From: Mycolicibacterium thermoresistibile
GTDB lineage: Bacteria > Actinomycetota > Actinomycetes > Mycobacteriales > Mycobacteriaceae
DNA length: 64,000 nt
Assembly: GCF_900187065.1 (NCBI RefSeq)
Contig: NZ_LT906483.1
Location: 3,224,001 to 3,288,000 of the forward strand
Reading direction: 5' to 3'
In this document: positions 1-8,132 of the stretch, piece by piece
How the letters are laid out: the number at the start of each line of letters is the position of its first letter
How positions within the stretch are numbered: the first letter of the stretch is position 1
Translations under genes and position numbers: made by a program
The notes under the pieces: model-generated
Seen by the model: the letters and a program-made list of their open reading frames with translations, nothing else
Told to the model about the DNA's origin: nothing
Database searches by the model: none

Positions 1-208
1 CGACCTTGATTTCCTTGGTGAAGTAGCTGCCCTTGCGCGGAAGACGTTCCACCCGGCCGACATTCAACCAGGCACGTTTGAAGATCGCGTGCCGTTCCTT
101 CTGGTAGATCTCGGGGTCGGTGCAGTCTCGGTAGGAAACCGGAGCAGTGCCCAGTTCGGGATGGTGTTCGGTCCAACTTCCCTCGGGCGGTTTGGGAAAA
201 CGAGCCAT
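1..208 (-). CDS. Rieske-type ring-hydroxylating oxygenase alpha subunit, N-terminal part (cut by window edge)
   Basis: The minus strand from the ATG at 208 encodes about 69 residues before the window ends. By eye about 45 of these 69 are identical to the N-terminus of the full-length Rieske oxygenase at 33711, including GSWTE, PELGTAPV, VGRVERLP and GSYFT, so this is a paralogue. The Rieske cluster and the catalytic domain lie outside the window and cannot be checked. The family hydroxylates or demethylates aromatic, steroid or other cyclic substrates in the cytoplasm, using electrons from a reductase. It is divergent from the aldehyde dehydrogenase at 398 across a 189-bp spacer. Confidence 0.88.
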   Translation of the reverse strand, partial: MARFPKPPEGSWTEHHPELGTAPVSYRDCTDPEIYQKERHAIFKRAWLNVGRVERLPRKGSYFTKEIKV

Positions 209-233
209 TCCTGGATTTCCTGTTCCTGTCTGA

Positions 234-270
234 TCCTGCCCGGTCGTGTCCGGTCCTGCCCGGTCTTGTC
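234..270. repeat. Imperfect 20-bp tandem repeat
   Basis: The unit TCCTGCCCGGTCGTGTCCGG at 234-253 is followed directly by a second copy starting at 254, which matches 16 of its first 17 bases. It lies in the spacer between two divergent genes, just upstream of the Rieske start at 208. It could be part of a regulatory region or simple replication slippage; nothing else about its role can be seen. Confidence 0.5.
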
Positions 271-287
271 AAACCCTCCCGGCGGCG

Positions 288-304
288 ACCGTGCCGGGCA
301 CGGT
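288..304. promoter_or_regulatory. Perfect 17-bp palindrome between divergent genes
   Basis: ACCGTGCC at 288-295 and GGCACGGT at 297-304 are perfect inverted repeats around a single G. It sits between the divergent Rieske (start 208) and aldehyde dehydrogenase (start 398) genes, where an operator would be expected. It could instead form a hairpin. No regulator gene is adjacent inside the window. Confidence 0.4.
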
Positions 305-397
305 AGGGCCGACGGTATATGCTTGAGGTCGTAACCGCAAGTAGTTGATATTGGTGGTCCGCACCTGGATCATCGAGTATTCGAGGGGGTCGGACCG

Positions 398-1852
398 GTG
401 CATCCCGAGGAGCTGTTCATCGGTGGCGAGTGGGCAACGCCGAGCAGCGCACAGCGCATCGAGGTGATCTCACCGCACACCGAGGAACCCGTCGCCGCGG
501 TGGCGGCCGCCTGCCCCGATGATGTCGACCGGGCGGTCGCCGCGGCGCGGGCGGCGTTCGACACCGGACCGTGGCCGCGGATGGATCCGGCCGAACGCGT
601 CGCGGTGATCCGAGGGCTGGCGGAACGCTACGGCGAGCGGCGATCCGAGCTCGCCGAGCTCATCACCGCGCAGATCGGCGCACCGATCAGCTTCGCCCAG
701 CGCGCCCAGGTCGGGCTGCCGTGGACGATGATGTCGGCCTTCTGCACCCTGGCCGAGAACCATCCGTGGCAGCAGACCCGGGCCGGGATGTACGGGGCCG
801 ATGTGCACGTGCGACGGGAGCCGGTGGGGGTGGTGGCGGCGATCGTGCCGTGGAACATGCCGCAGTTCCTGATCGTCACCAAGCTGATTCCGGCGCTGCT
901 CGCCGGGTGCACCGTCGTGCTCAAGCCGGCGCCCGAATCCCCCTTGGACGCACTGCTGCTGGCCGAGCTGATCGCCGATTCCGGCATCCCGTCCGGGGTG
1001 GTGAACGTGCTGCCGGGTCCGGCCGGGGTCGGCGAACGGCTGGTACGCCACCCCGGGGTGGACAAGGTGTCGTTCACCGGCTCGACCGCCGCCGGCCGCG
1101 CGGTCGCCGCCGCCGCGGCCGCCGGACTCAAACGGGTGAGCCTCGAACTGGGCGGCAAGTCGGCCGCGGTGGTGCTGTCGGATGCCGATCCGGCGGCCGT
1201 CGCCACCGCGGTGCGTTCGGCCAGCCTGAGCAACAGCGGACAGATCTGCAATGCCCTCACCCGCATCCTGATGCCGGCCGGCCGGGCCGCCGAGTTCACC
1301 GACGCGCTGGCCGCCGAGATGGAAAGCCTGGTGATCGGCGATCCCACCGACGCGGAGACCCAGATCGGCCCCTTGGTGGCGCGGCGGCAGCAGGAACGGG
1401 TTCGCGGCTACATCGAGGCGGGCTGCGCCGAGGGCGCCCGGCTGGTCACCGGCGGCCCCGGACTCCCCGCCGGTGTCGACAGGGGGTGGTACGTGCAGCC
1501 CACCCTGTTCGCCGATGCGGACAACTCCATGCGCATCGCGCGCGAGGAGATCTTCGGCCCGGTGCTGACCGTGATCCCCTACCCCGACGAGGATGCGGCC
1601 GTGGCGATCGCCAACGACTCCGACTACGGGTTGGCCGGCTCGGTGTTCACCGCCGACACCGAACGCGGGCTGGCGATCGCCGCACGCATCCGCACCGGCA
1701 CCTTCGGGGTCAACCAGGGCTACACCATGGACCCGTTCGCCCCGTTCGGCGGTGTCAAGGGCAGCGGATACGGCCGCGAGCTCGGACCCGAGGGCATCGA
1801 CGCCTACACCGACGTCAAGTCGATCTCGGTCGCCCCGGCTTCGACCACCTAG
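398..1852 (+). CDS. NAD(P)+-dependent aldehyde dehydrogenase
   Basis: This 484-residue protein has the usual length of the ALDH superfamily, which oxidises aldehydes to carboxylic acids in the cytosol. The PWN motif with Asn153, the nucleotide-binding FTGST stretch near 226-230, the general-base Glu250 in LELGGKS and the catalytic Cys284 in GQIC are all present. The start is a GTG at 398 with a GAGGGGG ribosome-binding site about 8 bases upstream. It is divergent from the Rieske gene fragment, so it could oxidise an aldehyde made in that pathway, but this is inferred from position only. The substrate is not predictable. Confidence 0.93.
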   Translation: MHPEELFIGGEWATPSSAQRIEVISPHTEEPVAAVAAACPDDVDRAVAAARAAFDTGPWPRMDPAERVAVIRGLAERYGERRSELAELITAQIGAPISFAQRAQVGLPWTMMSAFCTLAENHPWQQTRAGMYGADVHVRREPVGVVAAIVPWNMPQFLIVTKLIPALLAGCTVVLKPAPESPLDALLLAELIADSGIPSGVVNVLPGPAGVGERLVRHPGVDKVSFTGSTAAGRAVAAAAAAGLKRVSLELGGKSAAVVLSDADPAAVATAVRSASLSNSGQICNALTRILMPAGRAAEFTDALAAEMESLVIGDPTDAETQIGPLVARRQQERVRGYIEAGCAEGARLVTGGPGLPAGVDRGWYVQPTLFADADNSMRIAREEIFGPVLTVIPYPDEDAAVAIANDSDYGLAGSVFTADTERGLAIAARIRTGTFGVNQGYTMDPFAPFGGVKGSGYGRELGPEGIDAYTDVKSISVAPASTT

Positions 1853-1876
1853 TGTCGATCCGGCGGTCAGCCCAGT

Positions 1877-2819
1877 TTGATGGCGGAGACGTACATCTCG
1901 ACGACCGGACGGTCGGCGGGCCCCCGGGCGCGGCCGCTGCCGACGCGCATCCACTTCACCGACGGACAGAACCCGGGCGCCGCGGTGGGTGTCGGCGGAG
2001 CGCTGCACCCGGAATGGGACGTCTTCAAGGGCCGCTACCGGGCCGAGTGGTGCCGGGTCATCGATCATCCCCTCACGACGAGCGCGGACATCTCGGCAGC
2101 GGCTGTTCGCCAGGAACCCGTTCTCCGGCAACGGCTGATCCGGATCGGATTGGGGCCGAAGATCTTGCGCCGCCGGCCCGACGGCGACGCACTCGATGTC
2201 GAGTCCCTGGTCGACCTGGCGGTCGATCTGCGTAGCGGCGGCTCGACGCCGGAGCTGATCTACAACGAACGCCGCAAGGTCGCCCGCGACCTTGGCGTGC
2301 TGATCCTGCTCGACGCGTCGGGGTCGTCGACCGACGCCGATCCGGACGGGATGGCCGTGCACGAGCACCAGCGTCTGGCCGCCGCCACGCTGGCAGCGAC
2401 CCTCGAAGAACTCGGTGACCGGGTCGCCGTCTACGGTTTCCGTTCCCGCGGCAGACATGCCGTGCACCCGCCCGCCATCAAGACCTTCGACCAGCGTTTC
2501 AACGCGCTCAGCCGGGCCCGGCTGAATCAGCTCCGACCGGACGGATACACCCGCCTGGGCGCCGCCATCCGCGGCGCGGGCGAGATTCTCAAGGCCGAGG
2601 CCGACGTCCACCGGGCACTGACCGGGTTACGCTTGGACGGTATTGCCTGCCTGTGCCTTTCGCTGGGTTCCGGAACCAGCGCGGACGCGCTCGAACGCGT
2701 CTTCGGCGCCGCCGGTCATGCCGGCGCCGCGACGCTGACCGAATTTGAGTCCGCGGATGGTCGAGTTGTTCATGGCGTCGCTGCGTGAGCTCGCCGCGCC
2801 GCGACCGAGGGCGGTCTGA
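1877..2819 (+). pseudogene. Decayed norD-like VWA-domain gene (internal deletion plus frameshift)
   Basis: The readable protein resembles the C-terminal half of NorD/CbbO-type proteins, which carry a von Willebrand A domain and help activate metalloenzymes. The MIDAS start DASGS is present at about residues 144-148, followed by the conserved stretch from EELGDRVAVYGFRS to LGAAIRGAGEILKAEA. Three lesions are visible. The N-terminal half is absent. About 33 codons, including the expected LSDG part of the MIDAS, are missing after EILKAEA near 2600. An extra T in the TTT at 2744-2746 shifts the frame. If it is skipped, the expected ending SPRMVELFMASLRELA is restored, stopping at 2817-2819; without that the frame stops at 2788. 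The family comparison is from memory. Probably non-functional. Confidence 0.8.
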
Positions 2820-2883
2820 CGGGCGCCGGCGATATGTCTGCGCTTCGGGACCTCCCGAATGCCACGTTGCCGAGGAGGTTCAC

Positions 2884-3843
2884 ATGCGGATCGGGTTGAT
2901 GGTCGGTTCGGACAAGGAGCGGTCCCGTGCCGACCGGCTGACCGGTCTGCTGGACGACGGGCGGGCCGCCGAAGCCGACGGGTTCGCGTCGTTCTGGATG
3001 CCACAGGTGCCCGGATATCTCGACGCGTTGACCGCGGTCGCGCTGCTCGGTCAACGCACCAAGCGGATCGAGATCGGCACCGCGGTGGTGCCGGTCCAGA
3101 CCCGCCATCCGCTGATCATGGCGCAGCAGGCGCTGACCACCCAGGCCGCCTGCAACGGCCGGTTCACCCTGGGTCTGGGGCCGTCGCACCACTGGATCAT
3201 CGCCGATCAGCTCGGCCTGCCCTACGACCGACCGGCCGCGCTGATGCGCGACTACCTCGACGTGCTCATCGCGGCATTCGCCGGCCCCGGCGCCGTGGCC
3301 GTCACCAACGACAGCTTCCGGGTGTGCAGCCCCATCGACGTCACCGACGCCACGGGCCCACCGGTGCTGATCGCCGCGCTCGGTCCGACGATGTTGCGGA
3401 TCGCCGGAGAGCGCACCGGCGGCACGATCCTCTGGATGGCCGACGAGAGGGCGATCGGCGAGTACGTCGTCCCGCGCATCACGGCAGCGGCGGAGCGGGC
3501 CGGACGCCACGGCATTCGCGTGGTGGCCGGGGTGCCGGTCGCGCTGTGCGCCGACCGCGACGTGGACGCCGCCCGGGCATACGCCAGTGAGGTGCTCGGC
3601 CACGCCGACGTCTCCCCCAATTACGTCCGACTGCTCGAGCACGGCGACGCGGCCGATGTCGGCGACACCATGGCCGCCGGTGACGAGGCCGCGGTGCGGG
3701 CACGGTTGCGCCGCTACCGCGACGCCGGGGTCACCGACCTGGCGGTCCGGGTGGTGCCGCTCGGCACCGATGCCGGCCGGCGAGCCGCCTCCCGCCGCCG
3801 CACCCAGGAGTTCGTCGTCTCACTCGTCGACGAGCTCTCCTAG
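2884..3843 (+). CDS. LLM-class (luciferase-like) F420-type oxidoreductase
   Basis: The 319-residue protein belongs to the luciferase-like TIM-barrel superfamily. It resembles the mycobacterial F420-dependent subgroup (MRIGLMVG start, conserved NGRFTLGLGPSHH near 95-107). Such enzymes transfer hydride or oxygen using F420H2 or reduced flavin. The start is the ATG at 2884, because GAGGAGG at 2872-2878 is an ideal ribosome-binding site; an in-frame start at 2785 would run into the decayed norD gene. It follows that pseudogene by 64 bases and converges with the acyl-CoA ligase at 3877. The substrate is unknown. Confidence 0.88.
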   Translation: MRIGLMVGSDKERSRADRLTGLLDDGRAAEADGFASFWMPQVPGYLDALTAVALLGQRTKRIEIGTAVVPVQTRHPLIMAQQALTTQAACNGRFTLGLGPSHHWIIADQLGLPYDRPAALMRDYLDVLIAAFAGPGAVAVTNDSFRVCSPIDVTDATGPPVLIAALGPTMLRIAGERTGGTILWMADERAIGEYVVPRITAAAERAGRHGIRVVAGVPVALCADRDVDAARAYASEVLGHADVSPNYVRLLEHGDAADVGDTMAAGDEAAVRARLRRYRDAGVTDLAVRVVPLGTDAGRRAASRRRTQEFVVSLVDELS

Positions 3844-3876
3844 TCGGACATCCATCATGTGACCACTGAACACGTG

Positions 3877-5460
3877 TCACTCCGGGTGGTTCAGAAGCGC
3901 GGAAAAGGTATTTCGCAGCTCCCGTTTGAGGATCTTTCCGCTGGGATTCTTAGGGAGGGTTTCGACGATGAACACATGCTTCGGTGTCTGAAACCCCGCC
4001 AAACGTCCCGAGCAGTGGGCGGCCACCGTCTCCTCGTCGAGCGTCGCCCCCTGGCGTGGGACCACCGCAGCGCACACAGCCTCAATCCATTTCGGATGTG
4101 GCACCCCGAAGACAGCGACTTCCGCGACACCAGGGTGTTGGTAGATCACCTCTTCGACCTCACGACTGGCGACGTTCTCGCCACCGGTTTTTATCATGTC
4201 CTTCTTCCGGTCGACCACGGTCAGGCATCCGTCGTCATCGAAGAATCCGAGATCTCCCGAGTGGAACCACCCGTCGCGGAATGCTTCCACAGTCTTGAGA
4301 TCATCGCGCCAATAACCGAGGGTCAGGTGTGGGCTCCGGTGAACGATCTCCCCCACGGTTCCCGGCGGCACCGAGGACCCCGCCTCATCGACGACGGCCG
4401 TTTCGACGTTCAGGGCGGGATATCCGGCCGATCCCGCCTTCGACTCCTGTTCCTCCGGGCCGAGAATTGTTGCTACCGGGGACATCTCAGTCTGACCGTA
4501 TAGATTCCACAACCGTAGTTCCGGTAGTCTGGTTCGGATTTCGTTCAGCACCTCGATGGGCATACTGGACGCCCCGTAGTAGCCCTTGCGCAATGAGGTC
4601 AGGTCGAAGTCGCTGAACCGTGGGCTTCGCAGCAGTGAGATCCATACGGTCGGCGGCGCGAAGAACTTGGTGACTCCGTGTCTTTCGATGGCGGTCAGAA
4701 TGGCAACTGGATCGGGTTTCGGCAGGACGACGCTTGTTGCGCCGAGGTAGATGTCCGGACCGAGGAAGCAATCGAGTTGCGCGCAGTGGTAGAGCGGCAT
4801 GGTGTGAAGGTCGATGTCCTCAGCGCACATCTCACCGCCGACGATGACGCTCAGATATGAGTGCACCAGCGAGCGACTGCTCAGCAGAACTCCCTTCGGC
4901 CGGGACTCGGTTCCGGAGGTGTACATGATTCTGATGGGCTCGTCGTCGGCCACCGCGACTTGCGGAGCGGCGCCTGCGGTCAGAGACCAGTCGTCGAAGT
5001 TCTCCCATGAATCTCCAGCCACGCCAGACGAATCGCCGATGACGGCGCGTGCATGTACTGTCCGTTCGATCTGCGCGAGGGCAGCCTGCGCGGTACCGCA
5101 GAATTCTTCTCCGGCGATGATTCCATCGGCCTGGCTGTGTTCGAGAATGTAGGCGACTTCTTCCGCAGTCAGCATGAAGTTGATCGGTACGAGCAGAACA
5201 CCACAGCGAGCGGCCGCGTATGCGGCGACCACAAACTGCCAGTTGTTCCGGGACAGGATCGCCAGGCGGCCCCCTTTGTGGAGCCCGCGCTCATCTAACG
5301 CAGCAGCCACGTGGTCAACCAATCCGTCCAGTTTGTCAAAGGTCAATGCGGTGTCGGGGGTGACCAGAGCCGTCTTGTCCGGAAATCGGGTCGCGCTACG
5401 ACGCAGCAGGTCTGCCAAACCGTGGCTCCGGGCGGTGGAGACGGTGTCCGGGGTGACCAT
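3877..5460 (-). CDS. Acyl-CoA ligase (AMP-binding, FadD-like), last gene of the mce operon
   Basis: A 527-residue ANL-superfamily enzyme that activates a carboxylic acid with ATP and CoA. The phosphate loop MYTSGTESRPKG, the adenylate motif YGQTE, the hinge GWFHSGDLG and DRKKDMIKTGG, and the C-terminal PSGKILKREL with the catalytic Lys are all visible. The ATG at 5460 is chosen because GAGAGAGG lies just upstream; a start at 5544 would overlap mceF. It lies 52 bases downstream of mceF on the same strand, so it is probably co-transcribed and may activate the imported compound. Its codons and GC content are slightly lower than those of its neighbours, judged by eye. Confidence 0.92.
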   Translation of the reverse strand: MVTPDTVSTARSHGLADLLRRSATRFPDKTALVTPDTALTFDKLDGLVDHVAAALDERGLHKGGRLAILSRNNWQFVVAAYAAARCGVLLVPINFMLTAEEVAYILEHSQADGIIAGEEFCGTAQAALAQIERTVHARAVIGDSSGVAGDSWENFDDWSLTAGAAPQVAVADDEPIRIMYTSGTESRPKGVLLSSRSLVHSYLSVIVGGEMCAEDIDLHTMPLYHCAQLDCFLGPDIYLGATSVVLPKPDPVAILTAIERHGVTKFFAPPTVWISLLRSPRFSDFDLTSLRKGYYGASSMPIEVLNEIRTRLPELRLWNLYGQTEMSPVATILGPEEQESKAGSAGYPALNVETAVVDEAGSSVPPGTVGEIVHRSPHLTLGYWRDDLKTVEAFRDGWFHSGDLGFFDDDGCLTVVDRKKDMIKTGGENVASREVEEVIYQHPGVAEVAVFGVPHPKWIEAVCAAVVPRQGATLDEETVAAHCSGRLAGFQTPKHVFIVETLPKNPSGKILKRELRNTFSALLNHPE

Positions 5461-5512
5461 CAGTAACCTCTCTCGTGGCTTCGACGCATGGACTGGTGTC
5501 GACAGATCCGGC

Positions 5513-6997
5513 TCATTTCTCGCCTTCCGGCGCGCCGACGTCACTTTCCGGCGGGATCAGCATTTCCTGCCAGGTCTGCTTACGTCCGCCGGCGGTCAGG
5601 TCGGTCCGGGTGTGGAGTTGGCCGTCGGGAGCGATGTAGTTTCCGGTTTCCGGGTTGTATTCGACGACGGACAGCGGTGGCCGCTCCGCCTCCGCGCTGA
5701 TGCGCGACGCCGCGGCGCTCGGGTTCTTCCACGGCTGCGGGACGGACTGGCCGGACAGGGTGCCGTTCGGGTCGCCCTTCCAGTTGAAGCCGTCGTTGAG
5801 TGGTACGTACTGCTCGCCGCTCTCGCACATCTCCCAGGTCGGCGCACGTTTCCCGGGAACCGTTGCGCACGGGATGTTGCGGGCACCGCGCACCGAGCCC
5901 GGTGTCGAGTTCTGCGGTATCCGGCAGTAGAGGTGCCCTGCCGGGGGCACGGGGTGGTCGACCATCGCAGGACCACGGCGTTGTTCGGGCGGTAGGTAGC
6001 CGGTGACACATGGTTGCGGCAGGTTGAGATTGAGGTTGAAACTCAGGTATGCGCCCCTGTACTTCGGAGGGAGGTGCCGGTTGGCGATACCGGTTCCCTG
6101 AGCCTGCTGGACCAGTTGCGGCACCAGGACGAGGAGCTGTTCGATGTTCGGTTGGTAGTCCAGTGCCACCTGCGCCACGGTCACCAGGTTGGCCAGCAGC
6201 ACAGGCATGGTGGGCCGTACTCGTTCGAACAGCTGCCCTACCTCATCGGCCGCGCCCGGCCCGCGCTCGAGGATGCCGGCGACGGCGACGTCGCCGACCC
6301 GAAGCTCGGTGGTGATCGTGCGCAGGCTCGCTGCCCACGCCTGGATCGAGTCGGCGCTGTCGACCTGGGTGTCGAGGATCGCCGGTCCGTGGTCGATCAG
6401 GGTCGTGAGCTCGGGCAGTCTCGCCTGGGCGTCGATGGCCAGCGACGTCGAGGCCTCGACGAATCTCGCGAGCTCCGGTCCGAGACCGCCCACCGCCGCG
6501 TAACTCTCGTCCACCACGGTTCTCAGGTCTTCTCGGGGGATCGCCTGCAGTCCGCGGTTCGTGGCTGCGGTGAGCTGGTTGATGTCCGGCGGCACACGGA
6601 CCCGGTCCACGGGAACGACGTCCCCATCGGCGAGCGGGCGCGCATCCCCGGTCAGCGGTGTGAGTGCGATGTACTGCTCGCCGAGGGCCGTCACGCTGTG
6701 CACCGATGCAGTCACGTCAGAGGGTATCTCGATGTCGTCCCGCAGTGACAGCACGGCGGCCACACCGGTTTCGGTCAGTCTGACGTCGACGATCCGTCCG
6801 ATCTTGGTGCCTTGATAGGTGACGTTGCCGCTCGGATAGGTCCCCCCGGCCCGCGGCAGCTCGACGGTGACGGTGTAGCGTCCGATACCCAGCAGGGCGG
6901 GCAGTTCGACATACCCGAAGGTCATCACCGAGCCTGCGATGGCCGTCACGATCGATATGATGACCAGCTGGATCTTCACGCGTGTGGTCAGGTGCAT
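5513..6997 (-). CDS. mceF: Mce-family substrate-binding protein MceF
   Basis: The 494-residue protein has one N-terminal membrane segment (about residues 8-30), a single Mce/MlaD domain (about 38-115) and a long helical region, the plan of Mce proteins that build a trans-periplasmic tunnel for lipids. The position as sixth mce gene, after the lipoprotein, and the C-terminal YNPETGNYIAPDG segment fit MceF. The ATG at 6997 is one base after the mceE stop. The longer in-frame start at 7033 would overlap mceE more. Cluster number cannot be assigned. Confidence 0.92.
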   Translation of the reverse strand: MHLTTRVKIQLVIISIVTAIAGSVMTFGYVELPALLGIGRYTVTVELPRAGGTYPSGNVTYQGTKIGRIVDVRLTETGVAAVLSLRDDIEIPSDVTASVHSVTALGEQYIALTPLTGDARPLADGDVVPVDRVRVPPDINQLTAATNRGLQAIPREDLRTVVDESYAAVGGLGPELARFVEASTSLAIDAQARLPELTTLIDHGPAILDTQVDSADSIQAWAASLRTITTELRVGDVAVAGILERGPGAADEVGQLFERVRPTMPVLLANLVTVAQVALDYQPNIEQLLVLVPQLVQQAQGTGIANRHLPPKYRGAYLSFNLNLNLPQPCVTGYLPPEQRRGPAMVDHPVPPAGHLYCRIPQNSTPGSVRGARNIPCATVPGKRAPTWEMCESGEQYVPLNDGFNWKGDPNGTLSGQSVPQPWKNPSAAASRISAEAERPPLSVVEYNPETGNYIAPDGQLHTRTDLTAGGRKQTWQEMLIPPESDVGAPEGEK

Positions 6998-6998
6998 A

Positions 6999-8132
6999 TC
7001 ATGGCCCCTGGTCGAATCGATACGGAGCGACAAGCGGATTGGTCGCGGTGTACGGGCTGGGTGTCTGGCCGATGGTTCGTCCCCACTGCAGTTCCAGCTC
7101 GGTCAGGTCACCCTCCCACCGGGTTCCGGTGAAGAACGACGTGTCGATCCGGCTCAGCGTGAGGTCGATGATCCAGGTCAAGTTGGCGTAGTCCCCGCGA
7201 AACCAGTTCTCCACGGTCTCTTTCGGCCACGGGAAGGTAGCCAGCAGGCTCAACGACCGGGTGAGTGCGGGGCCCGCGTCGGCGAGCGACTTCAGTACCG
7301 CAACGAGATTGCGCAGTTCGGTCGCCAGCGACTCCTTGCTGTGTTCGACGGTATCGGCGGTCAGGGAACTGAACTCACCGAAGCGCACCAGTGCCTCGGC
7401 GAGTGTTTCGCGTCGGTCCCGTAGCACCGCGAGGGCGTCCGGCACGGTCTGCAGTGCCCGGTCGAGCACCGGCCTCTGCTCAGCGACCTGGGAGACCAGG
7501 TTGTCGAGACTTTCGGTGGCCGCGATGATGTCGTCGGTCTGGGTGTCGACTGCTGCGATGAACCGGTCAAGCTCACCGATGAGATCGCGCAGATCGCGCT
7601 CACGTCCCGCGAACGCAGTGCGCAACGCGGTGGTGATGTCCTGGACCCTACCGACGCCACCGCCGTTGAGTAAAAGCGACAGCGCCGCCAGGGTTCGTTC
7701 GGTGGTCGGATAGGTTGCGCCCTGCTCCAGCGGTACCATCGACCCCTCCCGCAGTCGACCCTGTGGCGCGGCGTCGGTGGGTGGCGCCAGTTCGATATGA
7801 GTGGAGCCGAACAAGCTGGTCTGCCCCACTTTGGCGGTGGCGTTGGCGGGTAACTCGACATCGCCGTTGAGCCTCATGGTGACAAGGGCATGCCAGCCTT
7901 GGCGTTCGATCCTCGTCACCGTGCCGACGTTGACGTCGCCCACCCGAACACGGGCGTTCTGTTGCACCGTGGTCACGTCGGGTATCTGCGCTGTGACGGT
8001 GAACGCGCCGGGTCCGCCGCCCTCGGTGCCGGGCATGGGAAGGGAGTTCAGTCCGCGCCATTGACAACCCGTCAACAACACGACCACGGCCGCTGCGCCG
8101 GCCAGCGCCGACGCACACGTGGGCACTCTCAC
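6999..8132 (-). CDS. mceE: Mce-family lipoprotein MceE
   Basis: The 377-residue protein begins with a lipoprotein signal peptide ending in LLTGC (lipid-modified Cys at about residue 23), followed by an Mce domain at about 42-120 and a helical tail. In mce operons the fifth gene is the lipoprotein (LprK/LprN type). It starts with GTG at 8132, in a GTGA overlap with the mceD stop, and ends one base before mceF. It should be anchored on the outer face of the inner membrane as part of the importer. Confidence 0.94.
   Translation of the reverse strand: MRVPTCASALAGAAAVVVLLTGCQWRGLNSLPMPGTEGGGPGAFTVTAQIPDVTTVQQNARVRVGDVNVGTVTRIERQGWHALVTMRLNGDVELPANATAKVGQTSLFGSTHIELAPPTDAAPQGRLREGSMVPLEQGATYPTTERTLAALSLLLNGGGVGRVQDITTALRTAFAGRERDLRDLIGELDRFIAAVDTQTDDIIAATESLDNLVSQVAEQRPVLDRALQTVPDALAVLRDRRETLAEALVRFGEFSSLTADTVEHSKESLATELRNLVAVLKSLADAGPALTRSLSLLATFPWPKETVENWFRGDYANLTWIIDLTLSRIDTSFFTGTRWEGDLTELELQWGRTIGQTPSPYTATNPLVAPYRFDQGP

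Noticed and set aside
404..404. A finding entry was placed at window position 404 for the MBL residue note
   Set aside because: Residue numbers of the fusion protein are not window positions; the entry carries no biological claim and can be ignored.
470..2611. Long minus-strand open frame antisense to the aldehyde dehydrogenase and norD-like genes
   Set aside because: Amino-acid composition is Arg/Gly/Asp/His-rich without any motif, and the opposite strand has clear, conserved enzymes; it is an effect of high GC content.
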